Assembly: GCA_934675205.1 (NCBI GenBank)
Contig: CAKUPQ010000002.1
Span: 434,001 to 498,000 of the forward strand
DNA: 64,000 bases
Direction: 5' to 3'
Source: an uncultured Flavobacteriaceae bacterium
GTDB lineage: Bacteria; Bacteroidota; Bacteroidia; Flavobacteriales; Flavobacteriaceae
Position numbers and translations under genes: made by a program. How positions within the stretch are numbered: the stretch's first letter is position 1; each line of letters starts with the position of its first letter. Below are positions 17,120 to 24,818 of the stretch, one piece after another. Below the pieces are notes generated by a model, which worked only from the letters and a program-made list of their open reading frames with translations, was not told the DNA's origin and did no database searches.

Positions 17120-18775
17120 TTACAAGAAGTTAAAAAACTCTCTCAACACTTCATTATTTATATCAGTCGGAGTTTTGATTTCCAAAATACATTTCGAATC
17201 ACATTGTAAGAATCGTTCTAATCCGATTTCGGTTTCGAGTTCGTTTTGAGCTTGAAAATAATTAAACCCAAACATTTTAGCCAAATGAGAGGCATTCAGA
17301 TTGTGTTGGGTTTCGAAAAACGTACTGAAAACTTCGTTTTTTTGATGTCCGGGTAAGATTCTGAAAATTCCCCCTCCCGAATTATTGATAAGAATTATTT
17401 TGAAATTTTCAGGGATATAATTGTTCCAAAGTGCGTTACTATCATAGAAAAAACCTATATCTCCCGTAATCAAAACCACAGGTTCTTCCGAAATTACCGA
17501 TGCTCCGACAGCTGTTGAGGTGCTTCCGTCAATTCCGCTTGTTCCTCGATTGCAAAACACTTTTATTGAGGGCTTTAAGTCGAATAATTGTAAATATCGA
17601 ATGGCAGAACTGTTGCTGATTTGCAACTGAATATTATCAGGTAAAAAATTAACGATTTTCTCAAAAACCGAATAATCCGAATAGGGAGCAGTTTTAGCAA
17701 AAGTCAATGCTTTTTCTTCTCTTTCAGATTTTATTTTCTGAATAAATGCACTGTAATTGCTCTGAATTTCAGTTGTTTCAGGTAATAATTTTTTGAAAAA
17801 ATCATTCGGATTTTCTTTGATATGATGTGTCAGACTTCCGAAAGTATTGTAAGCTCTTAACGTGTCAATGTGCCAATGTTGCTCGGGTTTGTATTTTCGC
17901 AAAAAGGCTTTGATGCGTTTAGAAACAATCATTCCTCCGAAGGTAATCAGCAAATCAGGTTGTAATGCTTTGAAATCTTCTTCCGAAAAAGAGGTAATAA
18001 GAACGTCAATTTTATTGACAAATTTTTTGTGATGCAGATTTGAGGTACTTTCTGTCATTACCACAACCGAAGGGTCATTGGCCAATTTTTCGATAATTTC
18101 CGAGTCTATTTCGTGAGGATAATTCGTTCCGACTAAAATCAGTTTCTTTTGATACGAATACCACGAATTTTTATACGAATTTAACGAATCCGATAAATTG
18201 GTAATATTCGTTTCGTCCGCAAAATTCGTAACATTCGTAAAATTCGGAATATCCGTAGTTTCATAGAGAGGTTCTTCAAAAGGCACATTAATATGTACAG
18301 GACCTTTTTTCAGTAGCGAAATATCGAGAGCTTCACAGATTTTTCTATCATTTTCTTCGGATTGTTCTTCGTTCAGATTGGCATTATAAAGCGAATGATT
18401 TTCAAAAACATTTTGCTGACGAATGGTTTGTCCGTCTCCAATATCAATTTTCGAAAGCGGTCTATCTGCCGAAACCACCACAAACGGAATCTGCGAATAA
18501 AAAGCCTCTGCCAATGCAGGATAATAATTTAGAAGTGCCGAACCCGAAGTACAGACAACAGCTACAGGTTTTTGAAGTTGTTGAGCAATTCCGAGTGCAA
18601 AAAAACCTGCAACTCTTTCGTCTGCAATGCTGTAACATGTAAAGTTGGGATTTGAAGCAAAACCAATAGTCAGAGGAGCATTTCTCGAACCGGGAGAAAT
18701 AACGATATGTTTGATTCCTTTTTGTCTGAATATTTCGATAAGGCTTTGAGCCAAAGGTATTTTAGGGTAGAGCAT
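17120..18775 (-). CDS. menD: Menaquinone synthase MenD with a repeat-derived linker
   Basis: A 551-residue thiamine-diphosphate enzyme that makes SEPHCHC from isochorismate and 2-oxoglutarate in menaquinone synthesis. Visible motifs: IVISPGSRNAPLTIGF, VVCTSGSALLNYYPALAEA near residue 73, SADRPLSKIDIGDGQTIRQ near residue 102, and the ThDP/metal site ITGDIGFFYDSNALWNN with ILINNSGGGIFRILPG near residue 440. Between residues 172 and 209 lies a low-complexity stretch (FTNVTNFADETNITN..) coded by imperfect repeats of ACGAAT/ATTCGT (18149-18262), apparently a repeat insertion between domains 1 and 2. No other men gene is adjacent. Confidence 0.95.
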   Translation of the reverse strand: MLYPKIPLAQSLIEIFRQKGIKHIVISPGSRNAPLTIGFASNPNFTCYSIADERVAGFFALGIAQQLQKPVAVVCTSGSALLNYYPALAEAFYSQIPFVVVSADRPLSKIDIGDGQTIRQQNVFENHSLYNANLNEEQSEENDRKICEALDISLLKKGPVHINVPFEEPLYETTDIPNFTNVTNFADETNITNLSDSLNSYKNSWYSYQKKLILVGTNYPHEIDSEIIEKLANDPSVVVMTESTSNLHHKKFVNKIDVLITSFSEEDFKALQPDLLITFGGMIVSKRIKAFLRKYKPEQHWHIDTLRAYNTFGSLTHHIKENPNDFFKKLLPETTEIQSNYSAFIQKIKSEREEKALTFAKTAPYSDYSVFEKIVNFLPDNIQLQISNSSAIRYLQLFDLKPSIKVFCNRGTSGIDGSTSTAVGASVISEEPVVLITGDIGFFYDSNALWNNYIPENFKIILINNSGGGIFRILPGHQKNEVFSTFFETQHNLNASHLAKMFGFNYFQAQNELETEIGLERFLQCDSKCILEIKTPTDINNEVLREFFNFL

Positions 18776-18880
18776 TTTTTAGTTATCAGTGTTCAGTTTT
18801 CAGTCGTCAGGCTGAGCTTGTCGAAGCCCAAAACTTCAATCAGAATTTTGTCAAAATTACAAACTTAACCTTAAACTTCC

Positions 18881-18899
18881 TGCCTGTCGGCAGACAGGT
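18881..18899. repeat. Short imperfect palindrome related to the CAGGCAGG repeats
   Basis: The sequence CCTGCCTGTC..GACAGG can fold and shares its CTGCC/GGCAG core with the larger repeats at 24005-24120 and 44611-44727. A separate phrase CTGAGCTTGTCGAAGCC precedes it at about 18812-18828. Both lie in the intergenic stretch after menD. Confidence 0.45.
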
Positions 18900-18903
18900 A
18901 AAC

Positions 18904-18936
18904 AAAAAAAGCTCCTGTTTTTAGGAGCTTTTTTTT
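18904..18936 (-). terminator. Terminator of the three-tRNA operon
   Basis: GCTCCT pairs with AGGAGC around a short loop, with A residues on the left and eight T residues on the right, placed directly after tRNA-Arg on the minus strand. Confidence 0.8.
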
Positions 18937-18937
18937 G

Positions 18938-19011
18938 TGAGCGCGACAGGATTCGAACCTGTGACCGTCTGCTTAGAAGGCAGATGCTCTATCCAGCTGA
19001 GCTACGCACCC
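18938..19011 (-). tRNA. tRNA-Arg (anticodon TCT)
   Basis: A 74-nt cloverleaf. Acceptor GGGTGCG pairs with CGCGCTC with two wobble pairs, the D-stem is GCTC, the anticodon loop CTTCTAA gives TCT, and the T-loop is TTCGAAT. CCA is not encoded. It is last in a three-tRNA cluster. Confidence 0.93.
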
Positions 19012-19042
19012 GAACCAATAAATCAAGTGATTTATTTATTTG

Positions 19043-19117
19043 TCGGGGTGGCAGGATTCGAACCTGCGACCTCCTGGTCCCAAACCAGGCGCGATGACCG
19101 GACTACGCTACACCCCG
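19043..19117 (-). tRNA. tRNA-Pro (anticodon TGG)
   Basis: A 75-nt cloverleaf with acceptor CGGGGTG pairing with CACCCCG, the anticodon loop TTTGGGA giving TGG, and T-loop TTCGAAT. CCA is not encoded. It is the middle gene of the cluster. Confidence 0.94.
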
Positions 19118-19125
19118 AAAAAAAG

Positions 19126-19209
19126 CGGAGAGACAGGGACTCGAACCCTGGCGACCGTTACCAGTCGACAGATTAGCAATCTGCTCCGTTACCACTCCGG
19201 CACCTCTCC
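19126..19209 (-). tRNA. tRNA-Ser (anticodon GCT)
   Basis: An 84-nt class II tRNA with acceptor GGAGAGG/TCTCTCC, anticodon loop TTGCTAA giving GCT, an extended variable arm (GACTGGTAACGGTC), and T-loop TTCGAGT. It is first in the cluster on the minus strand. Confidence 0.93.
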
Positions 19210-19243
19210 TGAATCAAAAAGAACTTATTGTTTTTTGAGGTTG

Positions 19244-19251
19244 CAAATGTA
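19244..19251 (-). promoter_or_regulatory. Promoter -7 element (TACATTTG) of the tRNA cluster
   Basis: On the minus strand TACATTTG matches TAnnTTTG and is preceded by TTG about 20 bases upstream. It lies 35 bases before the mature tRNA-Ser 5' end. Confidence 0.6.
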
Positions 19252-19419
19252 AGATAACATTCTGTTATTTACAAGTGTTTTCCGTTTTTTAATTGATTTT
19301 TTTGTGGTAATTTTAAAACCCATTAACAACCAACGAATTAAAAATTATTTTTTCAATGCTTTGTAAGGTGATTTTCTTTGTGAATTTGTGAGAAAAATAT
19401 AATTTGAATTAAGTATTCT

Positions 19420-19944
19420 TCAATCGTGTTTTCCGTCAAATTGTGTATTCCACTTTCCTTGAACTTTCATTACTTGTTCGATTACATCTCGTCCGGCACC
19501 TTTTCCTCCGTTTATATGAGAAATATATTTAGAAACAGATTTGATTTCGGGTGCAGCATCTTGCGGACAAGTCGGAAGTCCGACTAATTTCATTACGTGA
19601 TAATCGGGAATATCATCTCCCATATACAAAACCTGTTCGGGGTTAATTCCGTAAATATCGGTATATTCTTTAAAGGTTTCGACTTTGTCGGGAGAACCTA
19701 AATAAATATCCGTAACTCCCAAATTTCGCAAGCGAACACGAACTCCTTCGTTTTTCCCACCCGAAATAATACAAACATTATAACCACTTTCCAAAGCTGC
19801 TTTGATGGCAAAACCATCTCTGATATTCATATTCCGTAGGATTTCTCCATCTCCCGTAACGTGAACCGTTCCGTCTGTAAGCACTCCGTCCACATCAAAA
19901 ATAAATGTGGTAATATCGTTCATTAGTTCTTTATAGCTTTTCAT
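19420..19944 (-). CDS. kdsC: KDO 8-phosphate phosphatase (HAD family)
   Basis: A 174-residue HAD-superfamily phosphatase that removes phosphate from KDO-8-P in lipopolysaccharide core synthesis. The nucleophile motif is FIFDVDGVLTDGTVHV near residue 14, with IISGGKNEGVRVRLRNLG (motif II) near residue 59, LYMGDDIPDYHVMKLVG (motif III) and the KdsC tail GKGAGRDVIEQVMKVQGKW. It is the second gene after the DUF2520 gene on the minus strand, with a 54-base gap containing a CCTCACAG hairpin. Confidence 0.93.
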   Translation of the reverse strand: MKSYKELMNDITTFIFDVDGVLTDGTVHVTGDGEILRNMNIRDGFAIKAALESGYNVCIISGGKNEGVRVRLRNLGVTDIYLGSPDKVETFKEYTDIYGINPEQVLYMGDDIPDYHVMKLVGLPTCPQDAAPEIKSVSKYISHINGGKGAGRDVIEQVMKVQGKWNTQFDGKHD

Positions 19945-19958
19945 TTTATTTATTTCTT

Positions 19959-19991
19959 AAACCTCACAGGTATCGAAAATCTGTGAAGTTT
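19959..19991. repeat. Degenerate CCTCACAG/CTGTGAAG hairpin
   Basis: AAACCTCACAG (19959-19969) pairs with CTGTGAAGTTT (19981-19991) with one mismatch. It is the fourth member of the CCTCACA family in the window and lies between the DUF2520 gene and kdsC. Confidence 0.55.
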
Positions 19992-19998
19992 GATTACA

Positions 19999-20754
19999 TT
20001 ATTTATTTTTCATTATTGCTTTTGAAAGCAAATCATAAATTTTTCTTTTTTCTTTATCCTTTTTCAGAAATTCCAAATGCGAATTTATCGTTTGTACATC
20101 ACCTCTTTTGGCAGGTCCTGTTTGAGCTTCTTTCGGACTTAAATAATTGATTTTGTCTGCCACTTCCACAATAAGTGGTTTTAAAATTTCGAACGGAATA
20201 TCATTCTCTGTGCAAATTTCTTCTCCGATTCCGTACAGATAATTGACAAAATTACTGACAAAAACAGCCGAAACGTGAAGTGTTTTTCGCTTTTCGGAAT
20301 CAATTTCAACTACTTTATTCGAAATTAAATTGGCTGCTTTTTTAAGCAATTCCAAATCTTTTGGGTTTTCTGTTTCCAAACAAATCGGAATTTCTTTGAA
20401 ATTTACTTTTTTATTCTTTGAAAAAGTTTGTAACGGATAAAAAACGCCTTTTCGGTTTTTGTCGGATAGAATATCCATCGGTTTTGTTCCCGAAGTATGC
20501 ACAACCAAACTATCCGAAAAAGGAAGTCTTTCTGAAACCTCAAAAATAGCATCATCAGAAACCGAAATAATATATAAATCAGCTTTTTTTAATTCGCTAT
20601 AATCGGAAGTGATTTTTTCTTTGGGGATACTACCCTGAATCGATTCTTTTTTTCGGGCAAAAACCTGAACAAGCTCAATTTTATCACTTGATTCAAAAGC
20701 CTGAATCAGATGATGAGCCACATTTCCGGAACCGATTATTGATATTTTTATCAT
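19999..20754 (-). CDS. Rossmann-fold DUF2520 protein
   Basis: A 251-residue cytoplasmic protein with an N-terminal NAD(P)-binding fold (ISIIGSGNVAHHLIQAFESS) and a C-terminal DUF2520 helical domain (VSAVFVSNFVNYLYGIGEEI near residue 160; GPAKRGDVQTINSHLEFL near residue 215). It is related to the pyrroline-5-carboxylate/F420-dependent reductase class; the substrate is unknown. It sits directly upstream of kdsC on the minus strand and divergent from rlmH, a common flavobacterial neighbourhood as I recall. Confidence 0.88.
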   Translation of the reverse strand: MIKISIIGSGNVAHHLIQAFESSDKIELVQVFARKKESIQGSIPKEKITSDYSELKKADLYIISVSDDAIFEVSERLPFSDSLVVHTSGTKPMDILSDKNRKGVFYPLQTFSKNKKVNFKEIPICLETENPKDLELLKKAANLISNKVVEIDSEKRKTLHVSAVFVSNFVNYLYGIGEEICTENDIPFEILKPLIVEVADKINYLSPKEAQTGPAKRGDVQTINSHLEFLKKDKEKRKIYDLLSKAIMKNK

Positions 20755-20809
20755 TTTGTTGTAATACCCTACAAAGCTAACTTGTTTCGCTCAAAAACCA
20801 AAAACTTTT

Positions 20810-20817
20810 TATCTTTG
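20810..20817 (+). promoter_or_regulatory. Promoter -7 element (TATCTTTG) abutting rlmH
   Basis: TATCTTTG ends only four bases before the rlmH ATG at 20822. With the usual distance from -7 to transcription start, the mRNA would begin at or beside the start codon. Confidence 0.5.
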
Positions 20818-20821
20818 CTTT

Positions 20822-21295
20822 ATGAATATCAAACTCCTTGCAATCGGAAAAACCGATGATAAAAACCTACAAACCCTGATTGAACACTATCAAAAACGGC
20901 TTTCGTTTTATGTAAAATTCGATTTGGAAGTGATTCCCGACATCAAAAACGTAAAAAATCTATCCGAAAAAGAACAGAAAGAAAAAGAAGGCGAATTGAT
21001 TTTATCCAAAATCACTCCGACTGACCAGCTTATTTTGTTGGACGAAAACGGGAAAAGTTTTTCGAGTGTTGGTTTTTCAGATTATTTACAAAAAAAGATG
21101 AATTCAGGCGTTAAAACATTGGTTTTCGTTATCGGAGGTCCTTACGGATTTTCGGATATGGTTTATCAAAAAGCCAACGGAAAAGTTTCACTCTCCGAAA
21201 TGACTTTTTCGCATCAGATGGTTCGTCTTTTTGTAGTAGAACAAATTTATCGAGCTTTTACCATCCTACGAAACGAACCCTATCATCATCAGTAG
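20822..21295 (+). CDS. rlmH: 23S rRNA (pseudouridine-1915-N3)-methyltransferase RlmH
   Basis: A 157-residue SPOUT-class methyltransferase acting on helix 69 of 23S rRNA. Motifs: MNIKLLAIGKTDDKNLQTLI at the N-terminus, LILLDENGKSFSSVGFSDYL in the middle, FVIGGPYGFSDMVYQKANG (SAM-binding knot loop) near residue 103, and the C-terminal MVRLFVVEQIYRAFTILRN followed by EPYHHQ, the conserved end of the family. A promoter -7 element lies almost at the ATG, suggesting a leaderless message. Confidence 0.96.
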   Translation: MNIKLLAIGKTDDKNLQTLIEHYQKRLSFYVKFDLEVIPDIKNVKNLSEKEQKEKEGELILSKITPTDQLILLDENGKSFSSVGFSDYLQKKMNSGVKTLVFVIGGPYGFSDMVYQKANGKVSLSEMTFSHQMVRLFVVEQIYRAFTILRNEPYHHQ

Positions 21296-21317
21296 TTTTG
21301 TTGAATTGTTTAATCGT

Positions 21318-22142
21318 TTATTTGTTTAACCGTTTATATAATTCAATAGTCTGTTTAGCTTCTTTTACATCGTGTACCCGAAGAATATTGGCTCCTTTTT
21401 GTAGTGCAATTGTGTTGAGAACAGTTGTTCCGTTGAGGGCATCTTCGGGCTCGATGTTTAAGGTTTTATAAATCATTGTTTTTCGCGAAATTCCAACCAA
21501 ATTTGGGAGTCCTAATACTTTAAACAACTCTAATTTACTCATCAGTTCAAAATTTTGCTCAATCGTTTTAGCAAAACCAAAACCAACGTCAATTATCAAA
21601 TCGTTGATGCCCTTGCTTCGGGCTTGCGCAATTTTTTCGGAAAAATAAAGTAGGATTTCTTTAACCAGATTATCATAATGCGTAAGAGTTTGCTTGGTTT
21701 GAGGTGTCCCTCTCATGTGCATCATGATATATGGAACTTGATATTTTGCCACAACATCCATCATTTTATCATCTAAACTTCCGGCAGAAATATCATTGAT
21801 TATGGCTGCTCCGTTATCTAAAGCTACTTTTGCTACTTCGCTCCGAAACGTATCTATCGAATAAATTGCATCAGCAAACTCTTTTGAGAGAATTTCCATT
21901 ACCGATTTCATTCGGTTTACTTCTTCCTGTTCGGACACAAAAACTGCATTCGGTCTTGAAGAATACGTGCCGACATCAATAAAATCAGCACCTTCCGAAA
22001 GCATTTTTTCTACTCGATAAAGTATTTCAGCATCACTTTTGTATTTTCCTCCGTCAAAAAAAGAATCAGGAGTAAAATTCAGGATTCCCATTATTTTGGG
22101 AGAAGATAAATCGATAAGTTTTCCGTTGCAGTTTATGGTCAT
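21318..22142 (-). CDS. folP: Dihydropteroate synthase
   Basis: A 274-residue TIM-barrel enzyme that joins p-aminobenzoate to dihydropterin pyrophosphate in folate synthesis; the sulfonamide target. Signatures: MGILNFTPDSFFDGGKY near residue 18, FIDVGTYSSRPNA near residue 55, YSIDTFRSEVAKVALDNGA, INDISAGSLDD, and the substrate loop DVGFGFAKTIEQNFELM near residue 190. The C-terminus carries LRVHDVKEAKQTIELYKR. It is a single gene convergent with rlmH, 22 bases away. Confidence 0.95.
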   Translation of the reverse strand: MTINCNGKLIDLSSPKIMGILNFTPDSFFDGGKYKSDAEILYRVEKMLSEGADFIDVGTYSSRPNAVFVSEQEEVNRMKSVMEILSKEFADAIYSIDTFRSEVAKVALDNGAAIINDISAGSLDDKMMDVVAKYQVPYIMMHMRGTPQTKQTLTHYDNLVKEILLYFSEKIAQARSKGINDLIIDVGFGFAKTIEQNFELMSKLELFKVLGLPNLVGISRKTMIYKTLNIEPEDALNGTTVLNTIALQKGANILRVHDVKEAKQTIELYKRLNK

Positions 22143-22193
22143 TTGTTAAATCGTGTAATCGTTGATCTGTTGTGCAAATATATAAATAAAATA

Positions 22194-22225
22194 AGCCGAT
22201 TATTTTTACTAATCGGCTCAAAAAA
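22194..22225 (-). terminator. Terminator after the DUF2846 lipoprotein gene
   Basis: AGCCGATT (22194-22201) pairs with AATCGGCT (22211-22218). The distal end on the minus strand is T-rich. Confidence 0.65.
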
Positions 22226-22271
22226 TGTTTTTTGTTTCTAAAAAATACGAAAAAAATAAACCGAATAAAAA

Positions 22272-22733
22272 TTATTCAGCATAATTTACTTTAGGCATTT
22301 TTCTTTTCTTAACAGCTTTTTCTCCATCTTTTGTATTCATTGATTTAAAAGAAAAACCACCGAAACGAGGGTATTGTCTTATATAGTAAGTTTTTCCTGC
22401 TGAAACTTTCACTACAAAAACATCTTCTTCCCCTGCCGAGCCTATCGCTGCATCTCCGTATAAACGAGTGTGTTGAGTTGTTCCTATACGATATGTTCCC
22501 TCTGGCATATCCCAACATAAGTAGCTGTTGTTACCTGTGTTACCAATAAGAACATCGTCACAATAAATAGATGTCTTTACTGCTGCTCCTGTCATTCCTG
22601 ACGGACGTATAACATAAATTCTTCCCTTTGAATTATCAAGCGAAGAATTATGTGTAAAAGATTGATATTGTTTTGTTGATGCACAAGATGTTATTAGGAA
22701 TAATATAGAGATAATAAATATAGTTTTTTTCAT
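22272..22733 (-). CDS. DUF2846 lipoprotein
   Basis: A 153-residue lipoprotein: the signal peptide ends in the lipobox LITSCASTKQ (Cys near residue 17). The mature part is a small beta-sandwich of the DUF2846 type, with GRIYVIRPSGMTGAAVKTSI, a WDMPEGTYRIG turn and VSAGKTYYIRQYPRFGGF, and a basic tail KKRKMPKVNYAE. The function is unknown. It is cotranscribed after the outer-membrane barrel gene, with 28 bases between. Confidence 0.8.
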   Translation of the reverse strand: MKKTIFIISILFLITSCASTKQYQSFTHNSSLDNSKGRIYVIRPSGMTGAAVKTSIYCDDVLIGNTGNNSYLCWDMPEGTYRIGTTQHTRLYGDAAIGSAGEEDVFVVKVSAGKTYYIRQYPRFGGFSFKSMNTKDGEKAVKKRKMPKVNYAE

Positions 22734-22761
22734 TTTTTTATAATTTTAATTTTCTTCATCA

Positions 22762-23466
22762 TTAAAATCTATAACCTGCGGATATTTGAAAAACTCCGTT
22801 TTTCAAATTCCAACTATTTGTACTTTCTCCATTTGTAGAATTTTTGTCAATAGTTGAAAGTCCTAAATTATATCTTCCTTGTATAAATATTTTTTCTGTA
22901 ATATCATATGATGCACCTAAATTTAAACTAAAATCCAATCTATTTGCACGTCCTTTAACTTGAATTGTTGTCCCTCCAAAATCATAAGTACCATCATTTA
23001 ACAAATCAATTTCAACTGAATAATTTTCTGTTGGGTCACTTGAATCTTCTGTTACATCAATTTTAGTTTTAGCACTCATTAAGAAACCAATTTGAGGTCC
23101 AAAGTCAATACTTAATTTTTCAATAATCTTGTATTTTACAATAATAGGTAAATTTAGATAGTTAAGTTTAACATTGTAATCTGCACCTTCATAATAAGAA
23201 CCACCACCATAATAATCCTTATATCCGTAAGTATTTCCTTGTGTTGAAAATAATAATTCTGGTTGTAATGTGAATTTTTCATTGATTGGATATTCGGCAA
23301 ATCCTCCAATATGAAAACCCATTTTGGATTTATTTTCATCAATTTCAGACGGGTAATTCCCTCTTAAATTTGAAACGTTTAGACCGACTTTAGCACCAAA
23401 TTTGATTTCTTGTGAAAAAGCAAATGCTGAACATAACATCAAAGATGTTAAAATAATTTTTCTCAT
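22762..23466 (-). CDS. Outer-membrane beta-barrel protein (PorT-like porin family)
   Basis: A 234-residue protein with a signal peptide (MRKIILTSLMLCSAFAFSQ) and an eight-strand-type barrel. The early strand motif IKFGAKVGLNVSNLRG, FHIGGFAEYPINEKFTLQPE, LNLPIIVKYKI and the final FQISAGYRF, ending in an aromatic residue, are typical of the flavobacterial porin_family/outer membrane beta-barrel proteins. The function is unknown. It is the first gene of a two-gene unit with the DUF2846 lipoprotein and divergent from a small XRE regulator. Confidence 0.83.
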   Translation of the reverse strand: MRKIILTSLMLCSAFAFSQEIKFGAKVGLNVSNLRGNYPSEIDENKSKMGFHIGGFAEYPINEKFTLQPELLFSTQGNTYGYKDYYGGGSYYEGADYNVKLNYLNLPIIVKYKIIEKLSIDFGPQIGFLMSAKTKIDVTEDSSDPTENYSVEIDLLNDGTYDFGGTTIQVKGRANRLDFSLNLGASYDITEKIFIQGRYNLGLSTIDKNSTNGESTNSWNLKNGVFQISAGYRF

Positions 23467-23615
23467 TTTTTAAATGTTTTGATTTTCGCCAAAAATATTA
23501 ATACAAAAAACATAAGCCTTAATTTCTTTAGGAAGTTTTCAGGAAAAATAAAACGCATATTTTCGCATATATTTGCATAGTAATTTTTTATTCGTTTTAT
23601 TTGCAATAAAAAACA

Positions 23616-23951
23616 ATGCACGAAAGACTTATCAATTTCAGAAAAGCCAAAGGAATTTCACAAAAGGAAATGGCACAAAAAATAGCAATGGAACAAACCA
23701 CCTATTCCCGAAAAGAAAGAGGAATATCTCCCGTAACCGATAACGAATGGGAACGCTTTGCCAAAGCTCTTGATGTAAACATTGATGAAATACGTGAAGA
23801 GAATCCTATTACAATGAAAAATGAAAACTGGAACCTTAATGATAATTCAATCGGTATTCAATATATTAATGTTCCCGAGCAAATGTTAGAAACACTTATG
23901 AAATATACCAAACTGCTTGAAGACAAAATCGAGGAGCTAAAAAAGAAGTGA
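23616..23951 (+). CDS. XRE-family helix-turn-helix regulator
   Basis: A 111-residue protein with an N-terminal Cro/C1-type HTH: LINFRKAKGISQKEMAQKI and MEQTTYSRKERGISPVTDNE (residues 4-45). A short linker and a C-terminal coiled-coil-like segment (LMKYTKLLEDKIEELKKK) follow, probably for dimerisation. Targets are unknown; the divergent outer-membrane operon is a possible one (inference). An A-rich leader precedes the ATG. Confidence 0.85.
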   Translation: MHERLINFRKAKGISQKEMAQKIAMEQTTYSRKERGISPVTDNEWERFAKALDVNIDEIREENPITMKNENWNLNDNSIGIQYINVPEQMLETLMKYTKLLEDKIEELKKK

Positions 23952-24004
23952 TTGTTTTCTAAAAATATAAAATTCCTTAAGACTAATTTACAAGAATTTC
24001 TTTA

Positions 24005-24120
24005 ATCTTTTTTAGCCACGGATTAAAAGATTTACACAGATTTTTTAATGTACACAACATAGTAAATTCTTTTAATCCCTGACTGCCGTCAGGCAGGTGT
24101 GTATATCTGTGGCAAAAAAA
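24005..24120. repeat. Palindromic intergenic repeat, copy 1 (with CAGGCAGG core)
   Basis: The element begins with GCCACGGATTAAA and ends with TTTAATCC.. ATCTGTGGC, so its ends are roughly inverted. It has an internal GACTGCCGTCAGGCAG hairpin. Positions 24069-24103 (35 bases) are identical to 44676-44710 in the second copy. It fills most of the 277-base gap between the XRE gene and the DUF1599 gene; nothing else was seen there except the promoter at 24205. Confidence 0.8.
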
Positions 24121-24204
24121 CTCATTTAAAATTTTTCAATCCACATAGTTATGAGTGGCTTATGATAAACAATTCCACAAATTGACGATTCCACAAAAAA
24201 TTAT

Positions 24205-24212
24205 TACTTTTG
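24205..24212 (+). promoter_or_regulatory. Promoter -7 element (TACTTTTG) of the DUF1599 gene
   Basis: TACTTTTG matches TAnnTTTG and lies 15 bases before the ATG at 24228; this excludes the upstream in-frame TTG at 24210 as the start. Confidence 0.5.
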
Positions 24213-24227
24213 AGCAAATTTATATCC

Positions 24228-24770
24228 ATGAAAAATACTTCGGAAGAATTCGACCAAATAATATCAGTTTGCAGAGAACTTTTCATCAATAAAACCAAAG
24301 ATTACGGAACAGCCTGGAGGATTTTACGTCTTCCCTCGCTAACTGACCAGATTTTCATTAAAGCCCAAAGAATCCGCACTTTACAAGAAAATTCGGAACG
24401 TAAAGTGGACGAGGGAGAAGCTTCAGAATTCATCGGAATCATCAATTATTGTATTATGGCACTTATCCAACTCGACAAAGGAGTGGGCAAATATCCTGAT
24501 TTAAGTTATGAAGAAGCAGTACGTTATTATGACGAAAAAGTTGCTTTGACAAAATCTTTAATGGAAAACAAAAATCACGACTATGGCGAAGTTTGGAGAG
24601 ATATGCGTGTAAGTTCTATTACCGATTTGATTTTAATGAAAATCTTTCGCCTCAAATCAATGGAAGACAGCAATGATAAATTAGTAGTTTCCGAAGGTCG
24701 AGATGCCAACTATCAGGATATGCTGAATTACTCGGTTTTTGCTCTTATATTAATGGAATTTGAAAAATAA
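24228..24770 (+). CDS. DUF1599 domain protein with internal duplication
   Basis: A 180-residue cytoplasmic protein made of two related halves. Half one has LFINKTKDYGTAWRILR with SLTDQIFIKAQRIRTLQE; half two has LMENKNHDYGEVWRDMR with SITDLILMKIFRLKSMED. Each ends in an N-Y-x-x-x-A-L-I-x-x helix. DUF1599 is also described as a nucleotide-modification-associated domain; no modification genes are nearby, so the role is unknown. The ATG at 24228 is chosen from the promoter position. It converges on the PLP enzyme gene through a shared terminator. Confidence 0.85.
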   Translation: MKNTSEEFDQIISVCRELFINKTKDYGTAWRILRLPSLTDQIFIKAQRIRTLQENSERKVDEGEASEFIGIINYCIMALIQLDKGVGKYPDLSYEEAVRYYDEKVALTKSLMENKNHDYGEVWRDMRVSSITDLILMKIFRLKSMEDSNDKLVVSEGRDANYQDMLNYSVFALILMEFEK

Positions 24771-24797
24771 AAAAGCGGAACAATTAATTCCGCTTTT
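24771..24797. terminator. Bidirectional terminator between convergent genes
   Basis: AAAAGCGGAA (24771-24780) pairs perfectly with TTCCGCTTTT (24788-24797). Confidence 0.8.
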
Positions 24798-24818
24798 CTT
24801 TCTGTAATTGTTTCATTT

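Noticed and set aside
18937..19252. Plus-strand frames covering the three tRNA genes
   Set aside because: Their translations (GFEPVT, GFEPAT, RDSNPGDR) are the well-known false products of antisense tRNA T-arms.
24228..24770. DUF1599 gene as part of a DNA-modification or defence island
   Set aside because: The neighbouring genes are housekeeping or metabolic, with no modification, restriction or nuclease genes nearby.
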